This document shows, in pieces, positions 8,574-18,017 of a stretch of 64,000 nt of DNA. Positions within the stretch are counted from its first letter, which is position 1; each line of letters starts with the position of its first letter. Both the position numbers and the translations under genes were made by a program. Location of the stretch: the NCBI GenBank assembly GCA_942493075.1, contig OW818681.1:6014001-6078000 (forward strand). The letters are read 5' to 3'. Source of the DNA: JBBQYD01 sp942493075 (GTDB taxonomy: Bacteria; Verrucomicrobiota; Verrucomicrobiia; Limisphaerales; UBA8199). The notes below the pieces were generated by a model that was given only the letters and a program-made list of their open reading frames with translations, made no database searches and had not been told where the DNA came from.

Positions 8574-10943
8574 TCATTTTTCTTTCGCCTGACTGGGATC
8601 ATAAATGTCGTAAACAACGCCGTTAAACAGGAACTGGACCTGGTTGCCCAACGCCAGCCAGGGCCGGACTTCAGGATGCTTGTGAGAAAGCGCGAAGTAC
8701 TCCGCCGAGCCAAAAGCGACTCGGATTGCCTTGGGTTTGGTTTTGCTCTGCACCGACGCATCCTGCCAAATGCCCTCATTGACGAAGAAGTTCTTTCCGG
8801 CGACGAACCGGGTTTGCTGGGCGTATTGAGCCAGCCGTTCACGTTCGTTGAGAACCCCGTTCATTAGCTTCGACGGACTGCTGTTTACGCCCAAGGCGCG
8901 GCTGGATTCCACGGTGCTGCCGGCCATGACGGCACTCGGCGCCTGTGCACCGCGAAGCATTGCATTGTTGCGTGCGTTGAGCACGGCGGCATCGCCCGCG
9001 CTCTCGGATTTGTACTGGCCCCAGGCCAGGCGCCCCGCGGAGCGCGCACCCGAATCCCGATCAAAGTTCTGGAAAGACCGTAACCGGACCGGCACGTTTC
9101 GCTGCGCCTCGTCTTCAACGATCAAGTAAGACGTATATGGCGTGACAATTCCATACTCACGCGCGAGGGCGGTGACTTCCTCACGCAATTCTTTCTCTTC
9201 GCCATGCAGCCGGATTTCATCGAGCAACCAGCCGACGCGCCGTGTGGCCCAGAGCCTCGCGATGAACTCGTTCTGACTCTCGCGCCCGGGGAAAGCGGCT
9301 TCGTAGGTGAACTGGCGGGTTTTGCCATCGACTTCACCACTCAGGTGGATCGCGGTGTCGCCCTCGCCGGAGTAACGCCCGGCCAGCACCAATTGTTCAC
9401 CCAGGAAAAGGTCGGGCAGCTCCGTTGGATGCAATTTTGAAAGCCGCACTTTATCGCCGAGCCTTAGTTTTGGGTTTGCCAGGACGGGATCTTTGATCCG
9501 CGCGTAAAAGCTGGACACCTTCACCTCAAGATCCTCTTCCGGCAGGACATAAGTCGTTGACCCGCGGGTGTGCTCAGAGATTTTGTCGAGCAAGTGCGTA
9601 TTCACATCGGTGCCGATGCCGAAACAGAAGACGCGCGTCTGGCCCGTGTGCCGTTTCTTTAGGTTCTTGAGAATCTCGGGCTCCTCCGTGACGCCGACTG
9701 TGGGCCGTCCGTCTGTGAGAAAGATAATGGAGCTGGGCCGGTCGAGTGCCCGGCTTTCCTTGGGTTCTGGGCATGCCTCCAGGGCTTTCTTCAAGGCATC
9801 ATCGATGGCGGTCCCACCCATGGGTTTCATTTTCCGAATGAACTCGCGGGCGCGTTCCCGCGAGTCCTTGGTCCAATCAGTCAGGCTGCCGAAGAGCGAG
9901 TCCACTTCTGTTGCGAAACGGATGATCTGGAACCGGTCGCTGTCATTGAGGTTATCAACGCAAAACTCCAGCGCTTTCTGAGCCTGCTCGAGTTTCTTGC
10001 CCGCCATGGACCCGGACGTATCGAGGACGAAGATGAGATCACGAGGCACGACCTTTCGGTTCTCCTCCTGCAAACCCGGCGAGGCCAGGAGCAGGAAGTA
10101 GCCATCCTCACCGGCAGGGCGGTATGTAATCAGATTCAGACCCACATCGTCATCCTCGGGTGCGAAATACAGGGCAAGATCGGTATCGAGGGGGGCGCTT
10201 TCAGGTTCGAACGTGGCCGTTGCCCGGCGGCTCCCATCCCTTTTGATCTCCAGATTGTGGGTGGGCGAATAGATCGATTTGAGAGGGGATTTGGTTTCGA
10301 TCTGAATTTTTGCGCTGAAATCCCGTGGCGGGGTAGCGGAGAAGCGCCCGGCGCTAAGGGGAACGGTGAGACTTATCAGGCCGCGATCCGATTTCAGTAA
10401 TTGTGTGTAGGAGATGGTGACCTTTTTGGAACCATTCGGTTCCAGAGGAAAGATGCGAACCTTGAACAAGTCATTTCCGGCATACTCCATAAGGGCCGGA
10501 TCTTGGGATTTGCGAACGATGTTCTCGTAGATCTCGCGGGCCTTGTCGGCTTTTACCAGCTCGGCATCGACTTTCTTCCCGTCGATTTCCATGGCAAAAC
10601 GGTCCAAGTGCGCTCCGGGAGGGACGGGGAACACGAAGGTGCCTTCAAGACGTGCGGAGTTGGGATTAAAGAACTCCTGTTCAATCCGTGTGGTGGCCAC
10701 CTGGTTTTCGACTTTTGTGAACACCCGGGCTTTACGCAGTTCCATAGGCGCGTAAGTTCGGTGGGGACGCCAATGGGGCGGTTGAGGGAATGGCGGGGGA
10801 GGAATGGGTCCGGGTCCGGGCGGCCAAGGGTGGCGAGGCGGCAACCAGTGGGCCTCATCCACAACAATTAAACCGAGGGCTGACGCCGGAAGCGTTCCTG
10901 CGGTAAGCACCAGAACCGTTAAAAGCAGCCATAAACGTCGCAT
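8574..10943 (-). CDS. VIT and von Willebrand factor A domain protein
   Basis: A 789-residue protein with a signal peptide (M-R-R-L-W-L-L-L ... P-A-S-A), a Pro/His-rich linker, a VIT domain (about residues 50-180, as in inter-alpha-trypsin inhibitor heavy chains), a vWA domain (about 300-470) with the metal-ion-dependent adhesion site D-T-S-G-S at about 306, and a long C-terminal region. Such proteins are outside the membrane, bind partners through the vWA metal site, and are poorly understood in bacteria. The frame stays open upstream to 11222, but that stretch is a palindromic repeat, so I place the start at 10943 (an ATG at 10949 is equally possible). Confidence 0.85.
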   Translation of the reverse strand: MRRLWLLLTVLVLTAGTLPASALGLIVVDEAHWLPPRHPWPPGPGPIPPPPFPQPPHWRPHRTYAPMELRKARVFTKVENQVATTRIEQEFFNPNSARLEGTFVFPVPPGAHLDRFAMEIDGKKVDAELVKADKAREIYENIVRKSQDPALMEYAGNDLFKVRIFPLEPNGSKKVTISYTQLLKSDRGLISLTVPLSAGRFSATPPRDFSAKIQIETKSPLKSIYSPTHNLEIKRDGSRRATATFEPESAPLDTDLALYFAPEDDDVGLNLITYRPAGEDGYFLLLASPGLQEENRKVVPRDLIFVLDTSGSMAGKKLEQAQKALEFCVDNLNDSDRFQIIRFATEVDSLFGSLTDWTKDSRERAREFIRKMKPMGGTAIDDALKKALEACPEPKESRALDRPSSIIFLTDGRPTVGVTEEPEILKNLKKRHTGQTRVFCFGIGTDVNTHLLDKISEHTRGSTTYVLPEEDLEVKVSSFYARIKDPVLANPKLRLGDKVRLSKLHPTELPDLFLGEQLVLAGRYSGEGDTAIHLSGEVDGKTRQFTYEAAFPGRESQNEFIARLWATRRVGWLLDEIRLHGEEKELREEVTALAREYGIVTPYTSYLIVEDEAQRNVPVRLRSFQNFDRDSGARSAGRLAWGQYKSESAGDAAVLNARNNAMLRGAQAPSAVMAGSTVESSRALGVNSSPSKLMNGVLNERERLAQYAQQTRFVAGKNFFVNEGIWQDASVQSKTKPKAIRVAFGSAEYFALSHKHPEVRPWLALGNQVQFLFNGVVYDIYDPSQAKEK

Positions 10944-11010
10944 GATCATTGGACGGCCTGCACGGGAGATATGCTCCCGGTTCGGTTGGCTGGGTGCTTT
11001 TGATGCTTTC

Positions 11011-11226
11011 GCTCGCGATAGAGACGCCCAAAGAACAGGCGATGGGCGTGGCAATTCCGTACTGTTGGTAATCTCCAGCCTTACAATAGAAAAGTTCCTG
11101 GAGGTTCTGGTTTGCTCAAAGGCGCAAACCAGAACCTCCAGGAGTGACATAACATGGAACGCGCGGTTACCAACAGTACGGATCCCGGTTCGGTTGGCAT
11201 TTCTGCTTCTGAATCGCAGCACCCCG
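11011..11226 (+). repeat. Palindromic MITE-like element, copy 1
   Basis: About 215 bp. The core has 15-bp perfect terminal inverted repeats, CCGTACTGTTGGTAA at 11057-11071 and its complement at 11167-11181, and an internal hairpin with 18-bp perfect arms (11097-11114 and 11125-11142). The same element, reversed, lies at 23405-23630, and similarity continues into both flanks (for example GCTCGCGATAG at 11011 and CGGTTCGGTTGGCATT-like sequence right of the core). It lies directly upstream of the VIT/vWA gene and could carry its promoter. No transposase is encoded inside it. Confidence 0.8.
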
Positions 11227-11392
11227 CAAGAGGTGTTTAGATCCCGGCGGCCTTGGCAACGCCCCCCACCGGATCACAGCCACCCTGCCAGAGCAACAGT
11301 CTGAATTAAAATTACGTTTGATTCGTCCCAATTTTGACTTAACATTGTGGTGTAAGCCACACGAACAACACAGGGTAAGAAAGGACGAGCCT

Positions 11393-13519
11393 ATGTATTT
11401 CGGTGTCGATTATCATCCCGAACAGTGGGTATTCCCTTACGGGGGAACCGATGCGGACCCGGAGGCAGCCTGGGCTGAGGACATCGAGAAAATGCAACGC
11501 GCGGGCATTAATTCCGTGCGGATTGGCGAGTTCACCTGGGGTTTATGTGAACCGGAGGAGGGGAATTACGACTTTGAATGGATGCGCCGCGTCATGACCC
11601 TGCTGCACGAGGCCGGCATCCAGGTTGTTCTGGCCACGCCCACCGCTGCCCCGCCGCTTTGGCTGGCGCGGAAGCATCCGGAGATGCTGCCGATCGATGA
11701 GCAAGGATTGGTTAAGCATGAAGGCACGCGCCGTGCCGTCTGCCTGAATAGCGAGGTCTATTGGAACCGCAGCAAACTCGTGGTGGAGGCCATCGCCAAG
11801 GCTTTGGGCCAGCATCCCGCATTGATCGCGTGGCAAATCGACAATGGATTGGGCGGCAATTTCACCGAATCAGCTTTCAATGAGGATGCCCGGCGGGATT
11901 GGCACCTCTGGCTCGAAGCCAAGTACGACACCATCGACAAGCTGAATAACGCAATGGGCCTGCGCCACTGGGGACAGATCGTCAGCCGTTGGGACGAAGT
12001 GCCCATGCCGATGAAAGCTCCCACGCCGCACAACCCGGCGCTTGTGTTGGATTGGTGCCGCTTCTGCAGCGATACGATCGTGCAGTTCGTCCGGATGCAG
12101 GCGGATATTCTGAAAGAAATCACCCCAGACCGGCCTGTCACCACGAACCTGCGTCCCCTCATCCATCGGTTCGACCATTTTGACCTGGCTGAGGTGATCG
12201 ACTTCGTGTCCATCGAGAGCACAGCGGCCCTGAAGTTGAAGTCTTCCGAGCTCGCATGCGAAATCGATATGCTGCGTTCCTTGAAGAAGACCGACATCCG
12301 CACACCCGATGGGGATCAAGGCTTCTGGGTGATTGAGCAGAAAGCTGGTAACGTGAGCTGGCAGGACGTGAACTCGCTGGTGCGTCCCGGGGTGTTGCGG
12401 ATGTTTACGTATCAGCTCATCTCGCGCGGGGCGAACGCGATCATGTTCTTCCGGTGGCGGCAACCCAGGTTCGGCACGGAGAAATTCCACGGAGCTGTGC
12501 TGCCGCATTCGGGCAACCCCGGTCGGGTATTTAAAGAGATCCAGCAGCTTGGAGAAGAGATGAAACTGCTCTCACCGGCGATCAAAGGCACGCAGGTGAA
12601 CCCGGATGTGTGCATCCTCTATTGCCACGACAACGAATGGGCATTGCAGCAGCCGAATCAGCAAAACAAGAACTTCAACCTGCGCCAGCACATCCAGCTC
12701 TTCTATGATGCGCTGCATGATCGCAACATCCTGGTGGATTTTGCGCGGCCGAGCGAGGATCTCTCTCGCTATAAACTGGTCATCGCGCCCTCACTGCATC
12801 TCCTCTCGGGTGCACAGGCGGATAACCTGAAACTCTACGTCCAGAACGGTGGCACCCTGGTGGCCACGTTCAATACCGGGTTGGTGGACGAGCACAACAT
12901 GGCGCCGAACACCGGCTATCCCCATAATCTCACCGACTTGTTCGGCATGGAGGTGGTGGAGTTCGACATGCTGCCCAAAGGCGAGGAAAACCACCTGACG
13001 TTTAAAGGTACTTTCCCGACCACCCACATGCATCCGGCGCAGCTTTGGTGCGATTTAATTGAGCCGGACACCTGCCAGGTCCTGGCCACTTATGCGAAGG
13101 ATTTCTACGCGAACCGCCCGGCGATAACCGTTAATCAGTTCGGGCTGGGCAAGGCGATCTACATCGGAACGCAGAGTCATTCGCATTTCTATGCCGACCT
13201 GGTCACATGGTTGCGCCAGCTCTGCAGCCTGCATCCGCTGCTCAAGGTGCCGGACAATGTGGAGGTAGCCATGCGCGAACGCGAAGACAGCCAGGTGTTT
13301 TTCCTGTTAAATCATCAACATTCGCCGTTGCGCATCACGTTTTACAAGCCAATGCACGATTTTCTGACTGGGAACAATATCTCGGGGAATTTCGAGCTCA
13401 ACCCGCATGGCGTGCTCATCCTGGATGAACACACGGCGATGAAATCGGGCAAGACGCCAACGCCGCCCCCTGCGGAAACCGAAGCGACCGGTGAACCGAG
13501 TGAGCCTGTGACGGCTTGA
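11393..13519 (+). CDS. GH42 beta-galactosidase homologue, acid/base Glu replaced
   Basis: The 708-residue protein has the full GH42 layout: a TIM barrel (residues 1-395, starting M-Y-F-G-V-D-Y-H-P-E-Q-W), a trimerisation domain with a Rossmann-like fold (about 400-620) and a short C-terminal beta domain. No signal peptide, so cytoplasmic. GH42 enzymes are retaining galactosidases with two Glu. The nucleophile is present (Glu315 in W-V-I-E-Q), but the acid/base position reads W-Q-I-D-N-G-L-G, with Gly152 (GGA) where the family has Glu. It may be inactive, altered in activity, or carry a sequence error (GAA to GGA). Start at 11393 follows an AAGGAC box; the frame is open from 11318. Confidence 0.9.
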   Translation: MYFGVDYHPEQWVFPYGGTDADPEAAWAEDIEKMQRAGINSVRIGEFTWGLCEPEEGNYDFEWMRRVMTLLHEAGIQVVLATPTAAPPLWLARKHPEMLPIDEQGLVKHEGTRRAVCLNSEVYWNRSKLVVEAIAKALGQHPALIAWQIDNGLGGNFTESAFNEDARRDWHLWLEAKYDTIDKLNNAMGLRHWGQIVSRWDEVPMPMKAPTPHNPALVLDWCRFCSDTIVQFVRMQADILKEITPDRPVTTNLRPLIHRFDHFDLAEVIDFVSIESTAALKLKSSELACEIDMLRSLKKTDIRTPDGDQGFWVIEQKAGNVSWQDVNSLVRPGVLRMFTYQLISRGANAIMFFRWRQPRFGTEKFHGAVLPHSGNPGRVFKEIQQLGEEMKLLSPAIKGTQVNPDVCILYCHDNEWALQQPNQQNKNFNLRQHIQLFYDALHDRNILVDFARPSEDLSRYKLVIAPSLHLLSGAQADNLKLYVQNGGTLVATFNTGLVDEHNMAPNTGYPHNLTDLFGMEVVEFDMLPKGEENHLTFKGTFPTTHMHPAQLWCDLIEPDTCQVLATYAKDFYANRPAITVNQFGLGKAIYIGTQSHSHFYADLVTWLRQLCSLHPLLKVPDNVEVAMREREDSQVFFLLNHQHSPLRITFYKPMHDFLTGNNISGNFELNPHGVLILDEHTAMKSGKTPTPPPAETEATGEPSEPVTA

Positions 13520-13524
13520 AGGTC

Positions 13525-13547
13525 GGTCCGCGTCCGAAGGGCGGACC
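13525..13547. terminator. Hairpin between convergent genes
   Basis: A perfect 7-bp stem, GGTCCGC (13525-13531) and GCGGACC (13541-13547), with a 9-nt loop, just after the GH42 stop. It lacks a clear T-tract, so it may be a dispersed repeat instead of a real terminator. Confidence 0.35.
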
Positions 13548-13587
13548 ACATAGGACGGGGTCTGCTCTGTGGCCTCATGCCGCAGGG

Positions 13588-14121
13588 CTACCAACTGACA
13601 TCGACCGTCAGCTTCTTTCCGAAGCGATTGTGGTAATGCAACTGATGTGTTGCGGCGCCGAATTCGTGCACCATGCGAGTAATCTTCACGTCGTAACAGC
13701 AGTATTCAGCGATATCCAGGATCTTGCCTTGCTTGTACCATTCAATCGCCTGCAAACCTTCAGCCGTCTTTTCCACACCAAAGGTGGCGGTGGCAATCGA
13801 ATCCAGAGAGAGCCGATGCTGGAGCTTATCCTGGAGCACCACCAGCATGTCGAGCGTAGGTAACTGCCTGAGATCCAGAGCAGTATATCCGTGGAGAACT
13901 TCGTAATCGAACCGCAGGTTGTTGAATCCAACCACCAGGTCCGCCCGTTGGAGTTCGCGCAGCAGGTCGTTGACCTGGGCTTCGCCGTAAATGTGGTAAC
14001 CTCCCGCGGCCGTGCTGTAGGTCACGGCCACACTCATGCCCATCGCGCTGATTTTGTCCCAGCCTCCGACTTCGTCGGCAGACTTTTGAGTTTCCAGGTC
14101 GAAATAGACGATGTTCTTCAT
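13588..14121 (-). CDS. Predicted 3'-5' exonuclease, RNase H-like fold
   Basis: A 177-residue protein of the DnaQ/DEDD exonuclease superfamily. Visible motifs are Y-F-D-L-E-T (Exo I, Asp and Glu) at about residues 6-11, G-F-N-N-L-R-F-D (Exo II) at about 80, and Y-C-C-Y-D-V (Exo III) at about 145. The spacing is similar to helicase-associated or YprB-like standalone exonucleases. It probably trims single-stranded DNA or RNA; its substrate is unknown. Start at 14121 (M-K-N-I-V-Y-F-D) is preferred to the upstream frame, which adds 15 residues of no evident value. It converges on the GH42 gene and diverges from the restriction-modification pair. Confidence 0.75.
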   Translation of the reverse strand: MKNIVYFDLETQKSADEVGGWDKISAMGMSVAVTYSTAAGGYHIYGEAQVNDLLRELQRADLVVGFNNLRFDYEVLHGYTALDLRQLPTLDMLVVLQDKLQHRLSLDSIATATFGVEKTAEGLQAIEWYKQGKILDIAEYCCYDVKITRMVHEFGAATHQLHYHNRFGKKLTVDVSW

Positions 14122-14246
14122 GCGCTTCGCAGTCGAAGACTTTAATGGGTTGCGGCTCCGGAGCAAGAATGTAAAGGGACGGAGGTTCCGGCTGGCGTCA
14201 GGTTTTATGCTCGCTGTTGAGCCCCAAAAACTGCTAGAAAGGATTG

Positions 14247-15908
14247 ATGCCAGATGTGCACGCCATTCAGCCCGAGTTACAGCTCCTGGCCCCCGGTCCA
14301 GTGCTGGAGGCGGGTGTCGTGTTCACAAAACCATGGGTGGTCGAGTTGGTAATGAACTTGGCTGGGTTTGTCCCAAGCAAGCCACTCGCTTCCATGCTCA
14401 CGATAGAACCCTCAGCGGGAGACGGCGCCTTTCTGAAGGAGATCGTTCGGCGGATAAATGCCTCGTGCACGCTCCACGGGATCACCATCGAGAAGGCGAT
14501 TAACGCTGTTGTCGCTTTCGAAATTAATTTGAAAACGGTCGAGCTCGCTCGGAAGACTGTCTTCTCTGAACTGATTTCGTTAGGCGTCCCCTCAAAAACA
14601 GCCGAGCTTCTGGCACTTCATTGGATAAGGCATGAAGACTTTCTCATTGCTGCCACAAAGCTTCAGAACGTTGATTTTGTAATCGGAAATCCGCCCTACA
14701 TCAGGCTGGAAGAAGTGCCAACGGACAGGACGGCTGTATACCGTAACACCTATACAACAATGCGGGGCCGGGCCGACATCTACGTGGCCTTTTATGAGGC
14801 CGCCCTGGCCGCACTAAAGACCGGCGGAGTCTGCGCTTTTATCTGCTCTGACCGCTGGCTGCGAAACGACTATGGTTCTAACCTGCGAAGCCTGATCAGT
14901 AATGGGTATTCTGTCAGATACATCGTCGAGACCCACGATGTTGACGCCTTTGAGAAGGCGGTCACGGCCTATCCGGCCATTACGGTCATCGCAAAGGAAG
15001 CTCAAGCAAGCGCAGTGTTAGCGAAAGCGTTGCCGGGGATTGAGACCGCTCCTCGTGATCAAGTAGCGTCCTCCATTCGGAATGCTACATCCAATTCCGT
15101 GGTGCGAGCCTCACGTTTTGCTGAGTGGTTTTCTGGAGAACAACCATGGTCTTGCTCCTCTCCTGAGGACCTTCACATTCTTCAGGATATCGAAGCACGG
15201 TTTCCGTTGCTTGAGAGTGATGAAACGTTGACTTCACTGGGCATAGGAGTGGCCACCGGAGCCGATGAGGTCTTCATTACGAAAGTGCGGCCCGATATTG
15301 AAGAGGATCGGCTGCTCCCCCTGGCGATGCCATGTGATCTTGCAAACCCCTCCGTTGCATGGTCCGGGCACTACCTGATAAACCCGTGGAACCATTCAGG
15401 CCTCGTTGACCTTGTGCAATTTCCGAGACTCAGCGCCTATTTCCATTCCCATAAGCCTAAGTTGACCGGCCGCCATGTGGCCAAAAACTCCAACTTAGGA
15501 TGGCATAAAACCATTGATCGGGTGAACCTTGCCTTATTCAAAAAGCCAAAACTGTACATAGCTGACATTAAGGATAAGCTGCTGCCTTCCTTGGATGCTG
15601 GAACAACGTATCCGCATCATAATGTCTACTGGATTACATCAGGCCACTGGGACCTGCGCGTGCTGGGTGCGATCCTCATGTCTGGAGTAGGGGAGTTCTT
15701 TATCAGATCATATGGTGTTAAAATGCGTGGGGGTTACTTCCGCTTCCAGGCCCAATACCTTCGCCGTATCCACGTCCCAAACCCTAAGTCCATTTCAGGC
15801 AAAGCAACAGAAGCCCTGCGCAAATCGTGGGAAACCAGGGACGTTCAGCTTGCGACCGATGTTTGCATGAAGCTTTATGGCATCAAATCCCTCCCCAAAC
15901 CCAATTGA
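14247..15908 (+). CDS. N6-adenine DNA methyltransferase of a PaeR7I-type system
   Basis: The 553-residue protein has the gamma-type N6-adenine methyltransferase order: S-adenosylmethionine motif I (E-P-S-A-G-D-G-A-F-L, about residue 53), then the catalytic N-P-P-Y motif (V-I-G-N-P-P-Y-I-R, about 150), then a C-terminal target recognition region, as in Eco57I/TaqI-like enzymes. Its stop overlaps the start of the restriction gene by about 30 bp, so the two are translated as a unit. From the partner I infer it methylates A in CTCGAG. The local DNA looks less GC-rich than its neighbours, consistent with transfer. The ATG at 14247 follows AGAAAGGA closely; a TTG three bases earlier is an alternative. 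Confidence 0.9.
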   Translation: MPDVHAIQPELQLLAPGPVLEAGVVFTKPWVVELVMNLAGFVPSKPLASMLTIEPSAGDGAFLKEIVRRINASCTLHGITIEKAINAVVAFEINLKTVELARKTVFSELISLGVPSKTAELLALHWIRHEDFLIAATKLQNVDFVIGNPPYIRLEEVPTDRTAVYRNTYTTMRGRADIYVAFYEAALAALKTGGVCAFICSDRWLRNDYGSNLRSLISNGYSVRYIVETHDVDAFEKAVTAYPAITVIAKEAQASAVLAKALPGIETAPRDQVASSIRNATSNSVVRASRFAEWFSGEQPWSCSSPEDLHILQDIEARFPLLESDETLTSLGIGVATGADEVFITKVRPDIEEDRLLPLAMPCDLANPSVAWSGHYLINPWNHSGLVDLVQFPRLSAYFHSHKPKLTGRHVAKNSNLGWHKTIDRVNLALFKKPKLYIADIKDKLLPSLDAGTTYPHHNVYWITSGHWDLRVLGAILMSGVGEFFIRSYGVKMRGGYFRFQAQYLRRIHVPNPKSISGKATEALRKSWETRDVQLATDVCMKLYGIKSLPKPN

Positions 15909-16650
15909 CTTAAACGCTAGATTCCAGGAAGCGGTCCAGTTCTACTGGGACACTCGGGGGAGTCAGGAAAAGAAGCAGAAGGCCGCAGGGCAGTTTGTCG
16001 ATGCTGGTCTGCGAGGTGCGGTCACAGGTGGAGTGCAAATGAGCAAGCTGGAAGTCCTTATTTCCGATTTACTCTGCGAAGCGGGCCTGCAACGAGAGTC
16101 GATCCGCACTCGCTATGCGCTTGAGTTGCCGGGCTATTTCCGGCCTGAAAAAAAGTGGGACCTCGTGGTTGTGGCGAATGATCAGCTTGTTGCTGCGATG
16201 GAATTCAAGAGTCAAGCGGGACCCTCCTTTGGAAATAACTTTAACAACCGGACGGAGGAGGCCGTCGGAAGCGCTACCGATATTTGGACTGCTTTTCGCG
16301 AAAAAAGGCTGGGCCACTGCCATGGGTTCCGGCCCCTGCTTGGGTATTTTTTTCTCTTGGAGGATTGCGATAAAGTGCACAAGAGCGTTGGGTGTGCAGA
16401 GCCACATTTCCAGGTTGATCCCGCGTTCAAAGGAGCCTCGTATTGCCAGCGGTACGAGTTGTTCTGCAAACGGTTGGTGTTGGAAAGACTCTACGATTGC
16501 ACGTGCCTGACTCTAGCTGCAAATTCCACTCCGACACGAATTGCACATCCATCGGCTGATCTGTCGTTTGCTCCATTTGTGGCGGCTATCAAGGCACAGG
16601 CTGCGAAGTGGATTGCTTTGTCCGAAGCTCAAAAAACGACCGCTCATTAG
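15877..16650 (+). CDS. Type II restriction endonuclease, PaeR7I/XhoI family
   Basis: At 257 residues this matches PaeR7I and XhoI in size and in its most typical blocks: K-K-W-D-L-V-V-V, then A-A-M-E-F-K-S-Q (an E-x-K catalytic core), then G-P-S-F-G-N-N-F-N-N-R-T-E-E-A. Known members cut C^TCGAG. The gene starts inside the last codons of the methyltransferase. CTCGAG is not avoided in the surrounding DNA (for example at 4736, 9987, 17383, 39609, 47203, 50341, 51219, 58839), so host protection would depend on the methyltransferase. No controller protein gene is seen. Confidence 0.93.
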   Translation: MASNPSPNPIDLNARFQEAVQFYWDTRGSQEKKQKAAGQFVDAGLRGAVTGGVQMSKLEVLISDLLCEAGLQRESIRTRYALELPGYFRPEKKWDLVVVANDQLVAAMEFKSQAGPSFGNNFNNRTEEAVGSATDIWTAFREKRLGHCHGFRPLLGYFFLLEDCDKVHKSVGCAEPHFQVDPAFKGASYCQRYELFCKRLVLERLYDCTCLTLAANSTPTRIAHPSADLSFAPFVAAIKAQAAKWIALSEAQKTTAH

Positions 16651-16739
16651 GGAGGCCTTCGTTCACGGCCTCGCGCCGAGTCCCATTGTTACCCGAGAAA
16701 GGGCGCGTCGATTGGCTGCGCGCTACCCCTCGATTGATC

Positions 16740-16767
16740 TTGGCTTTCGCAAATTTTGTCGTATATA
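16740..16767 (+). promoter_or_regulatory. Promoter of the aspartate kinase gene
   Basis: TTGGCT (16740-16745), 16-bp spacer, TATATA (16762-16767). The expected start point is near 16774, leaving a leader of about ten bases before the ATG at 16783. That is too short for a lysine riboswitch, and I see none. Confidence 0.45.
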
Positions 16768-16782
16768 TCTGCGCGCGATTTT

Positions 16783-18000
16783 ATGGCACTCATTGTTCAA
16801 AAATTCGGCGGTACCTCCGTAGGCAATCCCGATCGCATCAAGAATGTTGCGAAACGGGTCGCGGGGTATCGTTCCCGTGGCGACAAGGTTGTGGTGGTCG
16901 TCTCGGCCATGAGCGGTGTCACAGATAACCTGATCAAAATGGCAAAGGAAATGATGCCTTTGCCCAATGAGCGGGAAATGGACATGCTCCTGGCCACCGG
17001 CGAGCAGACGACTATCGCCCTGACCGCTATCGCGCTCCATTCGTTGGGCGTTCCTGCCGTATCCCTGACCGGCGCACAGGCCGGCATCGTGACCGATGGT
17101 GTCCATACCAAGGCCAAAATCCAGAACATCAGCCCTAAGAAGATCCATGATTTGCTGAACACCGGAAACGTGGTGATCGTCGCCGGGTTCCAGGGCCAGA
17201 CCATCGAAGGCCAGGTAACCACCCTGGGCCGCGGCGGCTCGGATTTGACGGCTATCGCATTGGCTGCCGCGCTCAAGGCTGATTTGTGCCAGATTTATAC
17301 CGACGTGGACGGTGTTTACACCACTGATCCGCGGATTGTTCCCAGCGCCCGCAAGCTCGACGAAATCTCTTACGACGAGATGCTCGAGCTGGCCAGTCTC
17401 GGCGCGAAGGTGATGCAATCGCGCTCGGTGGAATTCGCCAAAAAATTCGGCGTCGTGTTTGAAGTCCGCTCCAGTTTAAACGAGAACCCAGGAACGATTG
17501 TGAAAGAGGAAACCAAAAGCATGGAGGGCATCGTCGTCCGCGGCGTGTCCCTCGACAAGAATCAGGCCAAGCTGACACTGGTCGGCGTGCCCGATAAACC
17601 CGGCATGGCCGCCCGTGTGTTTAAAGCCCTGGGCGATGCAACGATCAATGTGGACATGATCGTGCAGAATATCAGCCATGGCAGCGGAGCTCCCGCCACC
17701 GACCTGTCATTCACCGTGGACAAGCCGGACCTGCTCAAGGCCCAGAAGGTCATTGAGTCGCTAAAACCCGAGATCAATTACGGCAAAGTCATTGCCACCG
17801 AAAACATCGGCAAGCTGTCGATCGTGGGCGTGGGTATGAAGAGCCACACTGGTGTGGCCGGCAGGATGTTCGAGATCCTGGCCAATGAAGGCGTCAATAT
17901 CGACATGATTTCAACGAGCGAAATCAAGGTGTCGGTGGTGATCGACCTCGCCAAGGGCGAACAAGCCATGAAAGCGGTGCACGCCGCGTTCATCGGCTAG
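16783..18000 (+). CDS. lysC: Aspartate kinase
   Basis: This enzyme phosphorylates aspartate, the first step toward lysine, threonine, methionine and diaminopimelate. The 405-residue protein starts M-A-L-I-V-Q-K-F-G-G-T-S-V (kinase N-terminal motif), has G-R-G-G-S-D-L-T-A near 150 and D-V-D-G-V-Y-T-T-D-P near 175, and ends with two ACT domains (about 265-405), the site of amino-acid feedback inhibition in the family. It is the monofunctional type, with no fused homoserine dehydrogenase. Its start at 16783 fits the length of other bacterial aspartokinases (about 405-410). It lies right after the restriction-modification pair and is followed by a terminator. Confidence 0.96.
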   Translation: MALIVQKFGGTSVGNPDRIKNVAKRVAGYRSRGDKVVVVVSAMSGVTDNLIKMAKEMMPLPNEREMDMLLATGEQTTIALTAIALHSLGVPAVSLTGAQAGIVTDGVHTKAKIQNISPKKIHDLLNTGNVVIVAGFQGQTIEGQVTTLGRGGSDLTAIALAAALKADLCQIYTDVDGVYTTDPRIVPSARKLDEISYDEMLELASLGAKVMQSRSVEFAKKFGVVFEVRSSLNENPGTIVKEETKSMEGIVVRGVSLDKNQAKLTLVGVPDKPGMAARVFKALGDATINVDMIVQNISHGSGAPATDLSFTVDKPDLLKAQKVIESLKPEINYGKVIATENIGKLSIVGVGMKSHTGVAGRMFEILANEGVNIDMISTSEIKVSVVIDLAKGEQAMKAVHAAFIG

Positions 18001-18017
18001 ACCGCGCTTCTGCTTTC

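Noticed and set aside
10950..11222. N-terminal extension of the VIT/vWA protein
   Set aside because: This stretch is the palindromic repeat; the extension precedes a clear signal peptide and is also open by chance in the other copy at 23323-23589.
16651..16782. Lysine riboswitch before lysC
   Set aside because: The gap is only 132 bp and the predicted leader about ten bases; no riboswitch-like conserved helices are visible.
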